From positions 26,177,883-26,241,882 of the forward strand of contig NC_056039.1 of assembly GCF_004379255.2 (NCBI RefSeq): DNA of 64,000 bases. Reading direction: 5' to 3'. Shown piece after piece: positions 1 to 10,845 of the stretch (within the stretch, counting starts at the first letter, position 1; every line of letters begins with the position of its first letter). The translations under genes and the position numbers were made by a program. The notes under the pieces are model-generated. The model saw only the letters and a list, made by a program, of their open reading frames with translations, did no database searches and was not told the DNA's origin. Origin of the DNA: Salvia splendens (taxonomy: Eukaryota > Streptophyta > Magnoliopsida > Lamiales > Lamiaceae).

Positions 1-1
1 G

Positions 2-1040
2 ACCGAGCAGAGTGAGTTCCTGTCGTTAGCACCGTTCAAATCAGTAAGCCCCGGCATTGTAGACACATGGAGCTCTTATTTGAATAAATTGGAGAAACTG
101 AAGGCGCCAGAAACGGTTGCATGAATATTTTTCTCCACAAGGCCATGCGTGAGTTTATCATTTGTGTACAACATTTACTCAATATACGTACAACTGCAAA
201 GTAAGCAATTGCGTTAAAAATAAAAATTGCAGACACAGTCAGTGGTAGACACACCCACAGGATGGGATGAGGAGAGGCAATTTGCTTCTTTCTGGACCAT
301 CTTTTTCGAGGACGCACTTGGAGCAGGATACAACAAGTTGGATAAACTCGAAATGGTGAGTTTGATTTCAAAAATTTATGGCTGATATTCAGTTGTATAG
401 TACACAATACAAGATATTTTAATGTGTTCTTCATTACATAGTTATTCTTCCCCATCTGGGGTGAATGACATCAGTACGTGGTCTGTTTTGATGTCACGGA
501 TGGAAAGATGAATATAATAGACCACAGCCTTGCTGAATCTCATGCATCGTTCGGCGACAAATATGGACACACACCCTCTCTGCTGGTACGTAATGCGCTT
601 AATCGGTTTTGATGCATATTATCACAAAAAACTTCTATAATGCAAATGTAAAAGACAATTTCTATTTGTTGCAGAGGAAGTTCGTGGGTGCTGCACTGGA
701 CAAATGCAAAGAAACAAAAATGGCCGATCGCGTACGAAGCTGCACTACTAATGTGGTCTCAATGCCGTGGAGGAACAACGCGGTCACAATGGAGAACGGT
801 GTGTACGTAATGCGCCACATGGAAACGTACTTTGGGGAGAAAGAAAAGGATTGGGATTGCGGGCTGAGTGCAAAAGGAACAAAAGGCTTAGAGATGTGTA
901 GAATCAAGATTGCACGGACGCTCCTTACCTGTGCGCACAATACCCGAGGTTCTGCAAACCAAAATAAAGCGACAAAGTATTGGAAGGAGAAACCTGCAAA
1001 GTTCAATTTCGAGAAGTGGGTTGAAAATTATGGTCTGTAG
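2..1040 (+). pseudogene. Ulp1-like (C48) protease gene, C-terminal part, decayed
   Basis: Four exon-like blocks stay in one frame through GT-AG junctions: 2-148, 233-355, 442-585 and 675-1040. They enter from beyond the left edge. The third block has the FFPIWG...YVVCFDV...IIDHS pattern and the last has GVYVMRHMETY followed by DWDCG, both typical of plant Ulp1/SENP-like cysteine protease domains carried by some MULEs. The copy is broken. There are in-frame TGA stops at 122-124 and 466-468. The usual DCG around the catalytic Cys reads ENG here, so the nucleophile is lost, although the active-site His after the second stop remains. Both stops could come from CGA to TGA, as in methylated-CpG decay. 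It converges on the transposase gene 885 bp away and is probably the accessory gene of the same element. Confidence 0.75.
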
Positions 1041-1220
1041 CGAGTGATGGTTTTGCATATAGGTTGCTGGGGGTTAACGAAATCCTTTACTTGGTGGTTG
1101 ACTTGTGAATTTGATACTGAAGTTTTGTTGCACCATTAAGATGCGTGTTAGTAGTTCACAATGTTTTTGGGAATAAGTAGTATGAATGGATTACAAGTAA
1201 TTATTCAAACTTATAATACG

Positions 1221-1705
1221 TGCATTACTTTTATTTCTTTGTGCATTATTGTTAAAGATGATTGCATTATTTAGTAATAATGCATATCACATCCCACATA
1301 ATGTAAATGACACGATACATTGTGCATCTTGTACAACAAACAACGCACAAATACATTATACAGTACCATAAGCTAGGATCCTTAATGTATTCCACGTTAT
1401 GCAAAATAACACAGTATATAATGCACGGTATAACACAAATAATGCACTTATTCAGAAATATATTATGTGCAGTACGTTTGTTTATGTAGTGCATTATGAA
1501 TACTTATTAAACCATTATTTAAAATATATTATGCATTATGAGACTTATCCTGTTTATATGCGTAAGTTGGTTTTGTGTAGTCCTTTACAGGCGACTAATT
1601 GTTTACTGTCTTACGTACTTTTGTATTTGGGAAATTACATTTATCCGGGTTATTTGTGCATTATGTAACTAAAAGCGTGCATTATGCATCAACAAATGTT
1701 CATTA
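1221..1705. repeat. Phased TGCATTA array 1
   Basis: This lies in the gap between the two convergent MULE genes. Exact TGCATTA (either strand) starts at 1221, 1242, 1263, 1278, 1419, 1440, 1490, 1532, 1657 and 1678. One-to-two-base variants fall on the same rhythm at 1397, 1511 and 1699. Most steps are 21 bp or multiples of it, while the spacers between cores are not alike. The remaining sequence is AT-rich with no supported gene. Confidence 0.85.
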
Positions 1706-1924
1706 TTTTGCAGGCAGTAGGGAACAAATGTATCCATGGCGTCATTGAGTTAACTACACACATATATACAGTACTCAACTTATATACAATCCAATAATTA
1801 ACCAACAAATTCTACTAATGCAACAACCACCTGTTTCGACATATAACAGTACGTCTACAAATTTGAACATCAATACTAATAGAGCCCAAACAAAAGCTGT
1901 GATGCGCTATTTAAATAACATAAC

Positions 1925-4900
1925 TCAAGCTGTTCTTTTACCCTTGCGCACATCTTTCTCCATTGTCATCTCTTTGAGCAGTGGACAGTTCCTGGAGTCG
2001 TGATGACCCATCTCATCGCACGCCTTACACCGTCTAAGAGGCCTTGTCGCATCCTTTATAGCCTTCTCTCTCTTTGAAATCAGACGACTCGCAGAGCTGC
2101 TGGCGTGACCTTTCGTCTTCACGACATCCGGAGAATGAACCGCAACAGATTCAGGCCTTACCATTCCATAAAACTCTTCAACCATACGCCTCTTCTCAGC
2201 AGCTGAGGTTGCCGGAGTACCAGTTTGAAGAGAGTTACCAAGTTCTTCAACGCCACCTACAAATGCACGTAATACATCGATGTCGGTCTCAAACCGTCTA
2301 AGAAAACCATAAAACATCGAAATCACCTGCTTAGACACAGTTTGCCTATCGTCAGAGAAGGAATGGGTATGCACGGGATCCTGCAACTCCCCATGTACAG
2401 CCTTGGCTAAGGGAGTCTTCATCCATCGGCTGTCACAGTATTTATCCGGGATTTTTTTCACCTTATTGTTCCGAAACAAGAAAAATATATGACTGCACAA
2501 ATAACCATGCCGACCAAATAGTTTGCATTCGCACGAGTAAGTATCATCAGTCTTGTCATGACGAACAAAGTATGCATTACGCTTGCTATCGCCAAGCTTG
2601 TATGTGTCAACCGTTTCTCCGGACATAAAACCCAGCACACGACATCTGTCATTACCCTCCACAATTTCTTGTTGTATTTTCTTGAACATACTATCGGTAA
2701 ACAACGTAGAAGCATGTTTCTCGAACGGCAGAGTAGTTGCTAGTATGGGTATGGTAGTGGCATCGTGGTAGTCTAAAGCTGTTCTACTGTTCCGCTGAAA
2801 ATCTATGGCATGGTTGAAATTCAAGTAGAATTCGGCTATGTTAGCTCGGGGCTTCAGAAAATTTTTGTAAAAACTGTTCTCTGATTCAGATATGGACGTA
2901 GTCCTAATCATTGATCCCATAGGAAAATCCCTGAAATACGCCGGTATCCAGTACTTCCTATACGCATACAATGTGTTGAACCAGTCGATGTCCTCTAGCT
3001 GATGATGTTCGACCAATCTATTCCACTCCTCCTCGAATTCGTCCGGCTCAAGTAGGTCCGACCAAACACAAGCGTTAAATTCCTTTTTGAACTCGCCGTC
3101 CCGCAACAATCTGTTTGGTACCTTGACAGCCAGCTTATGCATTATATGCCACATACACCAACGGTGGCGTGTGCCAACTAGGACCTCTTCAATCGCTGAC
3201 CTCATACCCAAATCTTGATCGGTCATAATCATCCTGGGTGCTACACCCATACAATCTACAAAATGTCTGAACAACCAAGCAAAAGCCCCGATTTTCTCGC
3301 TGCACACCAATCCGGCCGCAAATGTCACAGGACTACCATGATTATCCTTTCCAGTGAAAGGGGTGAAGATCATACAGTACCTGAATAAATCGTATTAACA
3401 TGGCATCAGAGAATGTAAACAGATCATAATGCAATGTGCCGGATTGAATAATGCAAAGTGTGGTGGTGAATAATGCATTGAGGTACAGTAATATTGTATG
3501 ATCATATATCATATAGAACATATCACTAAACTAAAAGGTAAACAACACATTAGTTAGTTCAACCTGTTTGTGTTGTACGCGGAGTCGAAGCTGACAATAT
3601 CACCAAACATGTGGTAATTTTGCTTCATCAAACCGTCGCACCAAAACAGAGCAACCAACTGGTCGGATTCGTTAACTTCGTAGTGATAGGTGAACGCCTC
3701 AGACAACTCCTTCTTCTTAGCCATATCATCCAACACCATTTGTACATCAAATCCCTGTGCGTATGCTTTGATGTCCCGTGAGGCATTCCTGATATCCCCA
3801 ACAGTGCAACCAACTAGGTCAAACCCACCAAGAATCTCCTTCAACACCTTAAATGTGACCGTGGGTCCTATATTAGCCTTGGAACAGTCGAGGATGAATT
3901 TATGATGTACATCATCCAACTTGCGATTACTCGACATGAATTGCTGATGTTCCGTTTCAACCATGTGATGGTTATGAATCTCGTTGAACTCCTCAATTAT
4001 GTAACCTGACAAGCAATCTTCCGAGAAAAACCTAAACGATATGCTAGCCGTGCAACCACACCGCTTAGATAACTTCCTACGCTTTATAGTGAAACCAGAA
4101 CGGGCATTCAACTGGTCATCTTCATCACCCTTCTTCCTTCCTTCCCTATTGCATACAACACGATACCACGTCGTGACATCGTCAACCTTCCTCATAGCTT
4201 GTTTGCGCGTATCAAAGCCAACAGCTCGAGCATATACCTCGTAGCAAGCGAAAGCGAAGTCCAAGGATTGGAATTTCTGACCTACAACAGGCTTCATATC
4301 GGGAGAACATTCAGGTACAACGACCACTGTACATAATTAAAAGAGGGGTCAGCATAAAATAACAGCTTTGCAATGTAATAAGCTGACAAGTAATGCACGA
4401 TTTTCACAAATTCAATCTGTCACATATTTAAGTTGGACAAATACGTGAGTTTTGCATACGTATATCACTCCATAGTAAAATCGTCGTTTTTAATTTGTAC
4501 ATACTATACCCTACCCCCTAGGCTTATTAAACCCTTAGGAGAAGACAAGAAACGTGTCCCAAAAAACAAAGCTAACAACCGATATTTAAGCCTTAGTGAA
4601 ACGAAACATAAAATCATGCTTATCTTAATTCTTACAACACACACATAGCGAATAAGATATTATGCATTATACAGTCAATATAGTGCATTACGGATATTGG
4701 TTTAATGCATTAGTTGTCCGAACTTAATTCAGTATACTGTGTACATTGGATATTTACGTACTTTATTTATAGGTCAAACACAAAGCATTCTTAATCGTCG
4801 TTTTTAATTTGTACATACTATACCCTACCCCTTCCTTCATTCAACCCTTAGGGGAAAACAAGAAACGGGCGCCAAAAAACAAAGCTAACACCCGATATTT

Positions 4901-5365
4901 AAGCCCTAGGGAAATGAAACATAAAATCATGCATATCTTAATTCGTACAACAAACACATTGCAAATAAGATATTATGCATTATACGATCAATAGAGTGCA
5001 TTACCTATATTAATTTAATGCATTATAGTATACGAAATTAATTCATTATACTAAGCAACGTGCGCCAAACATCGACAAACAGACGAAATCTTTTTACCCT
5101 ATACATTGCCGCTCACGAATTATGCATTAAATAGAAACATAAGTTCATTATGCTTCGTCAATATATGCATTACATGTATCGTCTCAACCTAATACCCTAG
5201 ATATGCTGAGAGCGAATCGACGGAGGAAGGTTTCACAGCAAGCGCTCCACATAATACACGACTAAAATGCTGATTAAATTTCAAATAATCAGACTACCAC
5301 AACTATCCCTGAAACCTCCGCATCATAGACAACATCAGGCATATGTATGATTTACCTTCTTCCAT
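1925..5365 (-). CDS. MULE transposase, FAR1/FHY3 type (three exons, apparently intact)
   Basis: Exons on the minus strand are 5356-5365 (start codon, Met-Glu-Glu), 3564-4326 and 1925-3380. Introns of 1029 and 183 bp have GT-AG ends. The joined frame is 742 aa with no internal stop. Seen in order: an N-terminal FAR1-type zinc-binding domain (about residues 25-125; Cys near 62, 93 and 95, HxH near 121-123), an RNase H-like MULE transposase core (SFD near 250, TDQD near 312), a SWIM zinc finger (CxC at 541/543, CxH at 553/555) and a C-terminal CCHC knuckle near 712-727. The protein would cut and join MULE ends in the nucleus. The neighbouring Ulp1-like gene and the motif arrays argue for a mobile element rather than a domesticated FAR1 regulator. 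The short first exon was chosen because it gives an ATG, a GT donor and the right phase. Confidence 0.85.
3427..3477. repeat. Phased TGCATTA array 2, in transposase intron 2
   Basis: Three copies of TAATGCA (reverse of TGCATTA) start at 3427, 3449 and 3471, exactly 22 bp apart, inside the 183-bp second intron. The flanking 1.46-kb and 0.76-kb exons hold only two chance-like copies (2573, 3138). Confidence 0.85.
4391..5172. repeat. Phased TGCATTA array 3, in transposase intron 1
   Basis: Exact motifs start at 4391, 4663, 4684, 4703/4706 (overlapping both strands), 4976, 4997, 5016/5019 (overlapping), 5123 and 5166. Near-matches fall at 4725, 5042 and 5144. Steps of 21-23 bp recur (4663-4684-4706, 4976-4997-5019, 5123-5144-5166). 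The blocks 4481-4720 and 4795-5030 are also diverged direct copies of each other. Confidence 0.85.
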
Positions 5366-5730
5366 TGATTAAGAACAAAAACGGTCGCCAAAGTAGACAA
5401 GCTTGAACTTCCGTAAATTGATTAACGAGATAATTGAGATTTTTGATAATTGAAACCTTCGAAAAACAGGTCGCTGCAAAAACTCCTTCGCCTCAGACTT
5501 CCTTCTTCGACGTGAGAGAAGGAAAAAACCGCATTATCTCTCAATGAGAGAATCATGGAATTTCCATAACTAACAAATAAGTATTTACCAAATCTGCCCT
5601 TACTCGATTTTTTAGGGAATATAATTTAATGGTATCAGCGAATTTTTTCAACCACCCGATTAATTTAATTAAAGGCTGAGATCAAGAAGGAAAAAGGAGG
5701 AAATATGTGAAAAGGAAATGAATACATCCC
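5366..5730. other. Upstream region and possible right end of the MULE
   Basis: This is the 5' flank of the transposase gene, with no ORF of note. Its last 60 bp read, on the minus strand, as a purine/pyrimidine-skewed end containing GATCTCAGCC, a style common in MULE termini. The matching left end is outside the window, so the terminus is unproven. Confidence 0.35.
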
Positions 5731-5752
5731 TATATATATATATATATATATA

Positions 5753-7657
5753 GGGGTGCATTATAATGATAACCCCAATTTCCGTAATAACCCTATAACC
5801 AAATCTGGAACACACATTTTTAAAATCACGCGGTTGATATTCAAACTTAGATTTACTTCATAAAAAAAAGCGCGGGGGGTAAATATGTCATTTCGCTCAT
5901 GATAAAATTTACGTATCCAAATTTCGCTCATTTAATTTCTGAATTTCGCTCATTTTATCATTTTATCAGTCAGTCAAAAGTATCATTTTATCAACTCAGA
6001 GTATCATTCTATCCGGGAAAACTATCATTCTAAGCAATAAACCTAACATATATCATTTTATCAGTCAGTCAAAAGTATCATTTTATCAACTCAGAGTATC
6101 ATTCTATGCGGCAAAACTATCATTTTATCAGTTTTATGTCATTTTGTCACGTTAAAGTATCATTTTATCAGCTTATATGCAATTTCTTCAGCTAAACTAT
6201 CATTTTTATAAGGTTACTGTCATTTTATCTCCTTAGATTATCTTTTTATCAGGTAAAAGTATCATTTTATTAAACAAAATGTCATTTTATACACCAAAAA
6301 TACTTATCATTCTATCGGCTGAAAGTATCATTCTATCCGGAAAAACTATCATTTTATCAGTTTTATGTCATTTTGTCACGTTAAAGTATCATTTTATCAG
6401 CTTATATGCAATTTCTTCAGCTAAACTATCATTTTTATAAGGTTACTGTCATTTTATCCGGTTAGATTATCATTTTATCAGATAAAAGTATCATTTTATT
6501 AAACAAAAATGTCATTTTATACACCAAAAATACCTATCATTCTATCGGCTGAAAGTATCATTCTACCCGGTAAAACTATCATTCTATCGGCTGAAAGTAT
6601 CATTCTATCCGGCAAAACTATCATTTTATGCAGTAAACCTAATATTTATAAGCTGAAAGTATCATTTTATCAACTCAGAGTATCATTCTATCCGGAAAAA
6701 CTATCATTTTTATAAGGTTTCTGTAATTTATCCGCTTAGATTATCATTTTATCAGGTAAAAGTATCATTTTATTAAACAAAAATGTCATTTTATACACCA
6801 AAAATACCTATCATTCTATCGGCTGAAAGTATCATTCTACCCGGCAAAACTATCATTCTATCGGCTGAAACTATCATTCTATCCGGTAAAACTATCATTT
6901 TATGCAGTAAACCTAACATTTATAAGCTAAAAGTATCATTTTATCAACTCAGAGTATCATTCTATCCGGCAAAACTATCATTCTATGCAATAAACCTATC
7001 ATTTTATCAGTCAGTCAAAAGTATCATTTTATAAACTAGGAGTATCATTCTATCCGGCAAAACTATCATTCTATGCAATAAACCTATCATTTTATCAGTC
7101 AGTCAAAAGTATAATTTTATCAACTCAGAGTATCATTCTATCCGACAAAACTATCATTCTATGCAATAAACCTAAAATTTTATCATTTTATCAGTCAGTC
7201 AAAAGTATCATTTTATCAACTCAGAGTATCATTCTATCCGGCAAAACTATCATTCTATGCAATAAACCTATCATTTTATCAGTCAGTTAAAAGTATCATT
7301 TTATCAACGCAAAGTATCATTATATCCGGCAAAACTATCATTCTATGCAATAAACCTATCATTTTATCATTTTATCATTTTACGTGATATTTGGCGAAAT
7401 TCAGAAATTAAATGAGGGAAATGACAGTTTTACCCCGCGCTTTTTTTATGAAGTAAACCTAAGTTTGAATCTCAAAACTATCATTCTATGCAATAAACCT
7501 ATTATTTTATCATTTTACGTGATATTTGGCGATATTTGGCGAAATGACAGTTTTACCCCGCGTTTTTTTATGAAGTAAATCTAAGTTTGAATCTCAACCG
7601 CATGATTAGAAATATGTGTGGTCCAGATTTGATTATAGGGTTATTACGATATTTAGG

Positions 7658-7659
<2 letters not shown>
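5753..7659. mobile_element. Non-autonomous TIR element between (TA)n tracts
   Basis: A (TA)11 tract (5731-5752) and another of about 14 units (7660-7688) bound the element. The left arm (about 5774-5960) and right arm (about 7376-7659) are inverted copies. Both contain GTAATAACCCTATAA, ACTTCATAAAAAAA followed by GCGGGG, and TTTCGC blocks. Part of the right arm is duplicated within itself. No transposase is encoded and the interior is a minisatellite. Insertion into a TA microsatellite recalls Micron-like or TA-target elements, but the superfamily cannot be fixed from this copy. Confidence 0.7.
5960..7390. repeat. TATCATT minisatellite, 21-24 bp period
   Basis: More than 50 copies of TATCATT, mostly TATCATTYTATC, recur every 21-24 bp. 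They are grouped into a higher-order unit of about 88 bp made of four variants ending roughly in AACTCAG, CCGGCAAA, GCAATAAAC and AGTCAGTCAAA. The short ORFs here (for example 6509-6715 and 6783-7034) are translations of the 21-bp repeat, giving heptads such as IILSAES, and are not credible genes. Confidence 0.9.
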
Positions 7660-7690
<31 letters not shown>

Positions 7691-8299
7691 AGATGACAAT
7701 GTATCATAAAAGTGGTGTTTCCACTTTTACAAATATGTCATTGCAAAAGTGAGCTATGTAAAAAAATGTGTCACTTTAAATGAGTATATGACAAACTCAA
7801 AAAGCTACAGGTGAAAGCTTGAAAAGAGTAATGTTATTCACAAAAATAAAATATAATCGACGTGAAGACCAAAGTTGAATAGCTTCTACTTTACAAATAA
7901 GCATAATTGTCGAAATTCAGTTGAGTTCCTTGTGTGCTAAAGTCATGGTAGGGTCAGAGTATCCTCCTCGTCGCGAGACGAAATGGGACTAGACCGCGAA
8001 AAATGGCGGTTCAGTCCAGCTCGACACATTGGAAGAGAGGTCGGAGGGGTCGGACTGGTTACAAGGCCACACAGGCAATGTGAACCCGCACTTGATTGGC
8101 GCTCTGTTGCAGCCCACTGGACCGTACCGATGTTCGAGGGTATGGGGTGGGTTGAGGGGGTTGTTTGTCGAATTTTGTGTATAAATACATCGACAATTCA
8201 CATTCCATTTTATCTCAACTCATACTCATCTACATTATTCCAATTTTATCATCTCAAATAGATTGCAACAATTCCGAACTTCATCTTAATCCAAATATT
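7660..8299. other. Unassigned intergenic DNA with GC-rich patch
   Basis: The stretch starts with the (TA)n tract. The GC-rich patch 7950-8165 followed by an apparent TATA box (TATAAATAC near 8180) resembles the promoter ends of the Harbinger-type elements seen elsewhere here. No coding region can be supported. Confidence 0.3.
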
Positions 8300-8490
8300 T
8301 CATCCATCCCATAAAAATAGAGACATTTTCCATTTTGGCCCTCCATAAAAATAGTCCCCAACTTGAATTTTTTTAAATTAATGAAATGATATAGAAGTCG
8401 ACCTCCATAACCGATAAACATAGTCTTACCAATTATACATTAAAATGTGTGTCGTTGCAAATGTCTCTATTTTTCTAAGATGGGAGGTGT
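8300..8490. mobile_element. Stowaway-like MITE
   Basis: The terminal inverted repeats read CATCCATCCCATAAAAATAG on the left and its diverged complement (CTATTTTTCTAAGATGGGAGG) on the right, both next to AGACATTT. There is no ORF. Confidence 0.6.
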
Positions 8491-9105
8491 ACAAGGGCAT
8501 GGCACAATAGTGCTTGAAAACCCACCCACCGAGTGCAGCGGTTTTCATTGGCTCTGTTGCAAGTGGGGCGACGAGGGGGTACTGGGCGCATGCGGCGATC
8601 CACCCACGGATTAGGGTATTCCAGGGCGCTATTGCAGGCGGTTTCCTTCGGGAGGAATATTTTTTTAATACATTATTCTATCTATAAATATTTTCATTCT
8701 TCTATCATTATAATACTTTAATCTATGTTATTTGTTTTCCAAATAAAAAACTAAAATAACAAAATATGAAAAATAGTGAAATAAGTTGTGGCGATTTTAG
8801 AGCTGACGCTATTGGTGGTGTTGAGGCTGAAATTTAAAATGCTTGCATAGTAAGTGAAAAATGAGTTGTGTCAAATTTTGGGGTGGTCTTATACTCACTG
8901 CTATGGATGCCGTAATTAAGCTTCGATTGTTATGTTGAGCAAAAAGGTTAGGATTCGAGTAGATAGACCGTAGAGTTGGGAGTTGGAGATGAATAATACC
9001 CGTGTTGACGAGGTCAACAACAATTTATTTATGTTGCTGGGGTAAATGTTGAATACTACGAAGACTTTAACATGGAACCACTGCACTGCACCCTCTAATG
9101 AAACG
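8491..9105. other. Unassigned DNA, probable TE fragment
   Basis: 8530-8660 resembles the GC-rich patch at 8090-8165 (CTCTGTTGCA, GGGGTA). The two may be parts of one element split by the MITE between them. The rest is AT-rich, with no gene seen. Confidence 0.3.
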
Positions 9106-9439
9106 TAAGGTCATCCACAACGCTGTCACTATACCGTCCTTTAAAACACTATTTGCGAGCTCCACTGTACTTTTTTACTCCATCCCTTAACTAAGGGACG
9201 GAACCTGCAACCCTCCGTCCCTTAACCGGCCCTTAAATCGTCCCTTAAATTACTATTCATTCAATTTCATTTTTATCAATCAAATTCAATTAATAAAAAA
9301 CACACTTCATTAAAAATAAAATAAAAATACAACTTAACATTCAAAAAAATAAAAAAAGACATAATTAAAATCCTAAAAAAATAAAATGACATAGTTTAAA
9401 ATACAATTTTATAGAAAATAAAAAAAAACTACTCCGCCA

Positions 9440-10545
9440 GCGAATCATCCCCCGAAGGCAGTGGAGGTGCCCTGAGGCCACTTGGAGGCGGGATACCAAG
9501 TTGTGCCGCCATAAACAGGACTCCGTTAAGCCAGACTTCGTATTGGGTGGGCGTAAAGCGGGAAGTGTCCGCCATTGTGGCGGTCATGTACATGGACATA
9601 AGGGAGTTCGAGGGTCCCCCAGAGCCCGAGCCCGAGCCCGCCTGGCTTGATTCGGCTCAGCCCCTCCTCCCTCTAGCCGCCTTCGCCGCATTTCTCCTTT
9701 GTGGCCGACGGCGCCCACGGGAGGACCCCCGGCATCGTCTGCCGGGGTCTCCTCCTCCTGCGAGGCAAACTCTTGTGGCCCGATGCCCGAACCGCCCTCA
9801 CCAGATGAGTATTGGCCACTCGCTGTGCGCTTCGAGGTCGAGCCCGAGCTGGACCGCACACTGCCGGCCCACCTTTCCTCGTCCCTGGCGACCTCCCAAA
9901 CATCGGCATATTTGAATTGTTTGCGGTGTCTTCGTAGTAGACCCGCAAAGCGGACCTCAGAATGTCGGCTCCCGTGGCTCCGCTTTGGTACTGAGCCGCT
10001 TCATTCTTGTAGATGTCGCAGAATCATTTGACCTCTCTGTCGACTCGGTCAAAGTGAGCGCGGAGCATCTTATATGTGCGGCGGCGGGTCTTTTTCGGCT
10101 TAATCTCGTGGTAGGCCTCGGTGACCTTTTCCCAGACGCACTTCCGGGGTTGTTGATTCCCGACGATGGGATCGTACGAGACGCTGATCCAGGCGTTGTA
10201 CACCGCTAGCGTTTATTTGGGGCCATACGGATGTCGGCCTATGTCCTCCTCCTCCTCCCCCGCCTCGGCCTCCTCCCCTACCTCGGCCTTCTTCCGGAGT
10301 AGGTTGAACCGGATAATCCTCCCGAATCTGGGATAATCCATGCGAATACCGCGGGGCGGAGGGACGGGCGTATGCATCAACATCAAAATTGGGTGGTTGG
10401 TACCCCCGGCGTCGAGCCCGGTGTCGACGAACCGGAACCACCCAATGTGTTGTACATGCTCCCCCAGTCGCCGAACGCGTTGAGATCCCACGCGACGGAG
10501 CCGCCACCGCTGGAGTTTCCGTCGCCGGATATTTTGTGATGAGAT
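9440..10545 (-). pseudogene. Harbinger ORF1 (Myb/trihelix-like DNA-binding), decayed
   Basis: Read on the minus strand in more than one frame. A Gly/Ser-rich N-terminus (DLNAFGDWGSMYNTLGG) is followed by AVYNAWISVSYDPIVGNQ, by RTYKMLRAHFDRVDREVK and by DIYKNEAAQYQSGATGADIL. This is the trihelix/NAM-associated layout of Pong-like ORF1, often misnamed glutathione S-transferase T3-like in plant annotation. ORF1 products normally bind the element ends and recruit the transposase. There are frameshifts near 10385, 10240 and 9920, and a TGA near 10027 where CGA (Arg) would be expected. Confidence 0.65.
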
Positions 10546-10687
10546 GTTAGATGAAAATTGGAGAGGAAATGGAGATGAATTGGGAAGAATAGATGTTTAG
10601 TTGTGTGTGAAATGAGGATGAAATAAGAGTATTTATAGAGTTAAAAAAAAGGAAAAATAGCTCTATTAACGGTAATATTACCGTTTA

Positions 10688-10845
10688 ACATTTATTTATT
10701 TATTTTTATTTAATCTGATTTTTAAAAAATGAATTATTGCGCCAACGTGACGATGCCCACTCGCCTACATTTATTTATTTATTTTTATTTAATCTGATTT
10801 TTAAAAAATGAATTATTGCGCCAACGTGACGATGCCCACTCGCGG
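10688..10845. repeat. 79-bp tandem duplication
   Basis: Two copies of a 79-bp unit (10688-10766 and 10767-10845) agree over at least 76 bp. They lie inside the subterminal part of the Harbinger element and include the start of its GC-rich end. Confidence 0.9.

Noticed and set aside
609..1040. Free-standing 143-aa gene
   Set aside because: The first part is intron. From 675 on it is the last exon of the Ulp1-like pseudogene.
1925..5365. Domesticated FHY3/FAR1 transcription factor
   Set aside because: The convergent Ulp1-like gene, the motif arrays and the repeat-rich setting fit a mobile MULE better. An ORF comparison with FHY3/FAR1 clades could reverse this.
6509..7034. ORFs of 68 and 83 codons with regular heptads (IILSAES-type)
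   Set aside because: They are translations of a 21-bp minisatellite; 21 is a multiple of 3, so open heptads arise without selection.
5960..7390. CRISPR-like array
   Set aside because: There are no unique spacers of constant length, the spacers are themselves repeats, and the DNA is clearly plant nuclear.
9547..10507. Several overlapping GC-rich ORFs on both strands
   Set aside because: They are shadows of the decayed Harbinger ORF1, whose motifs are read on the minus strand only.
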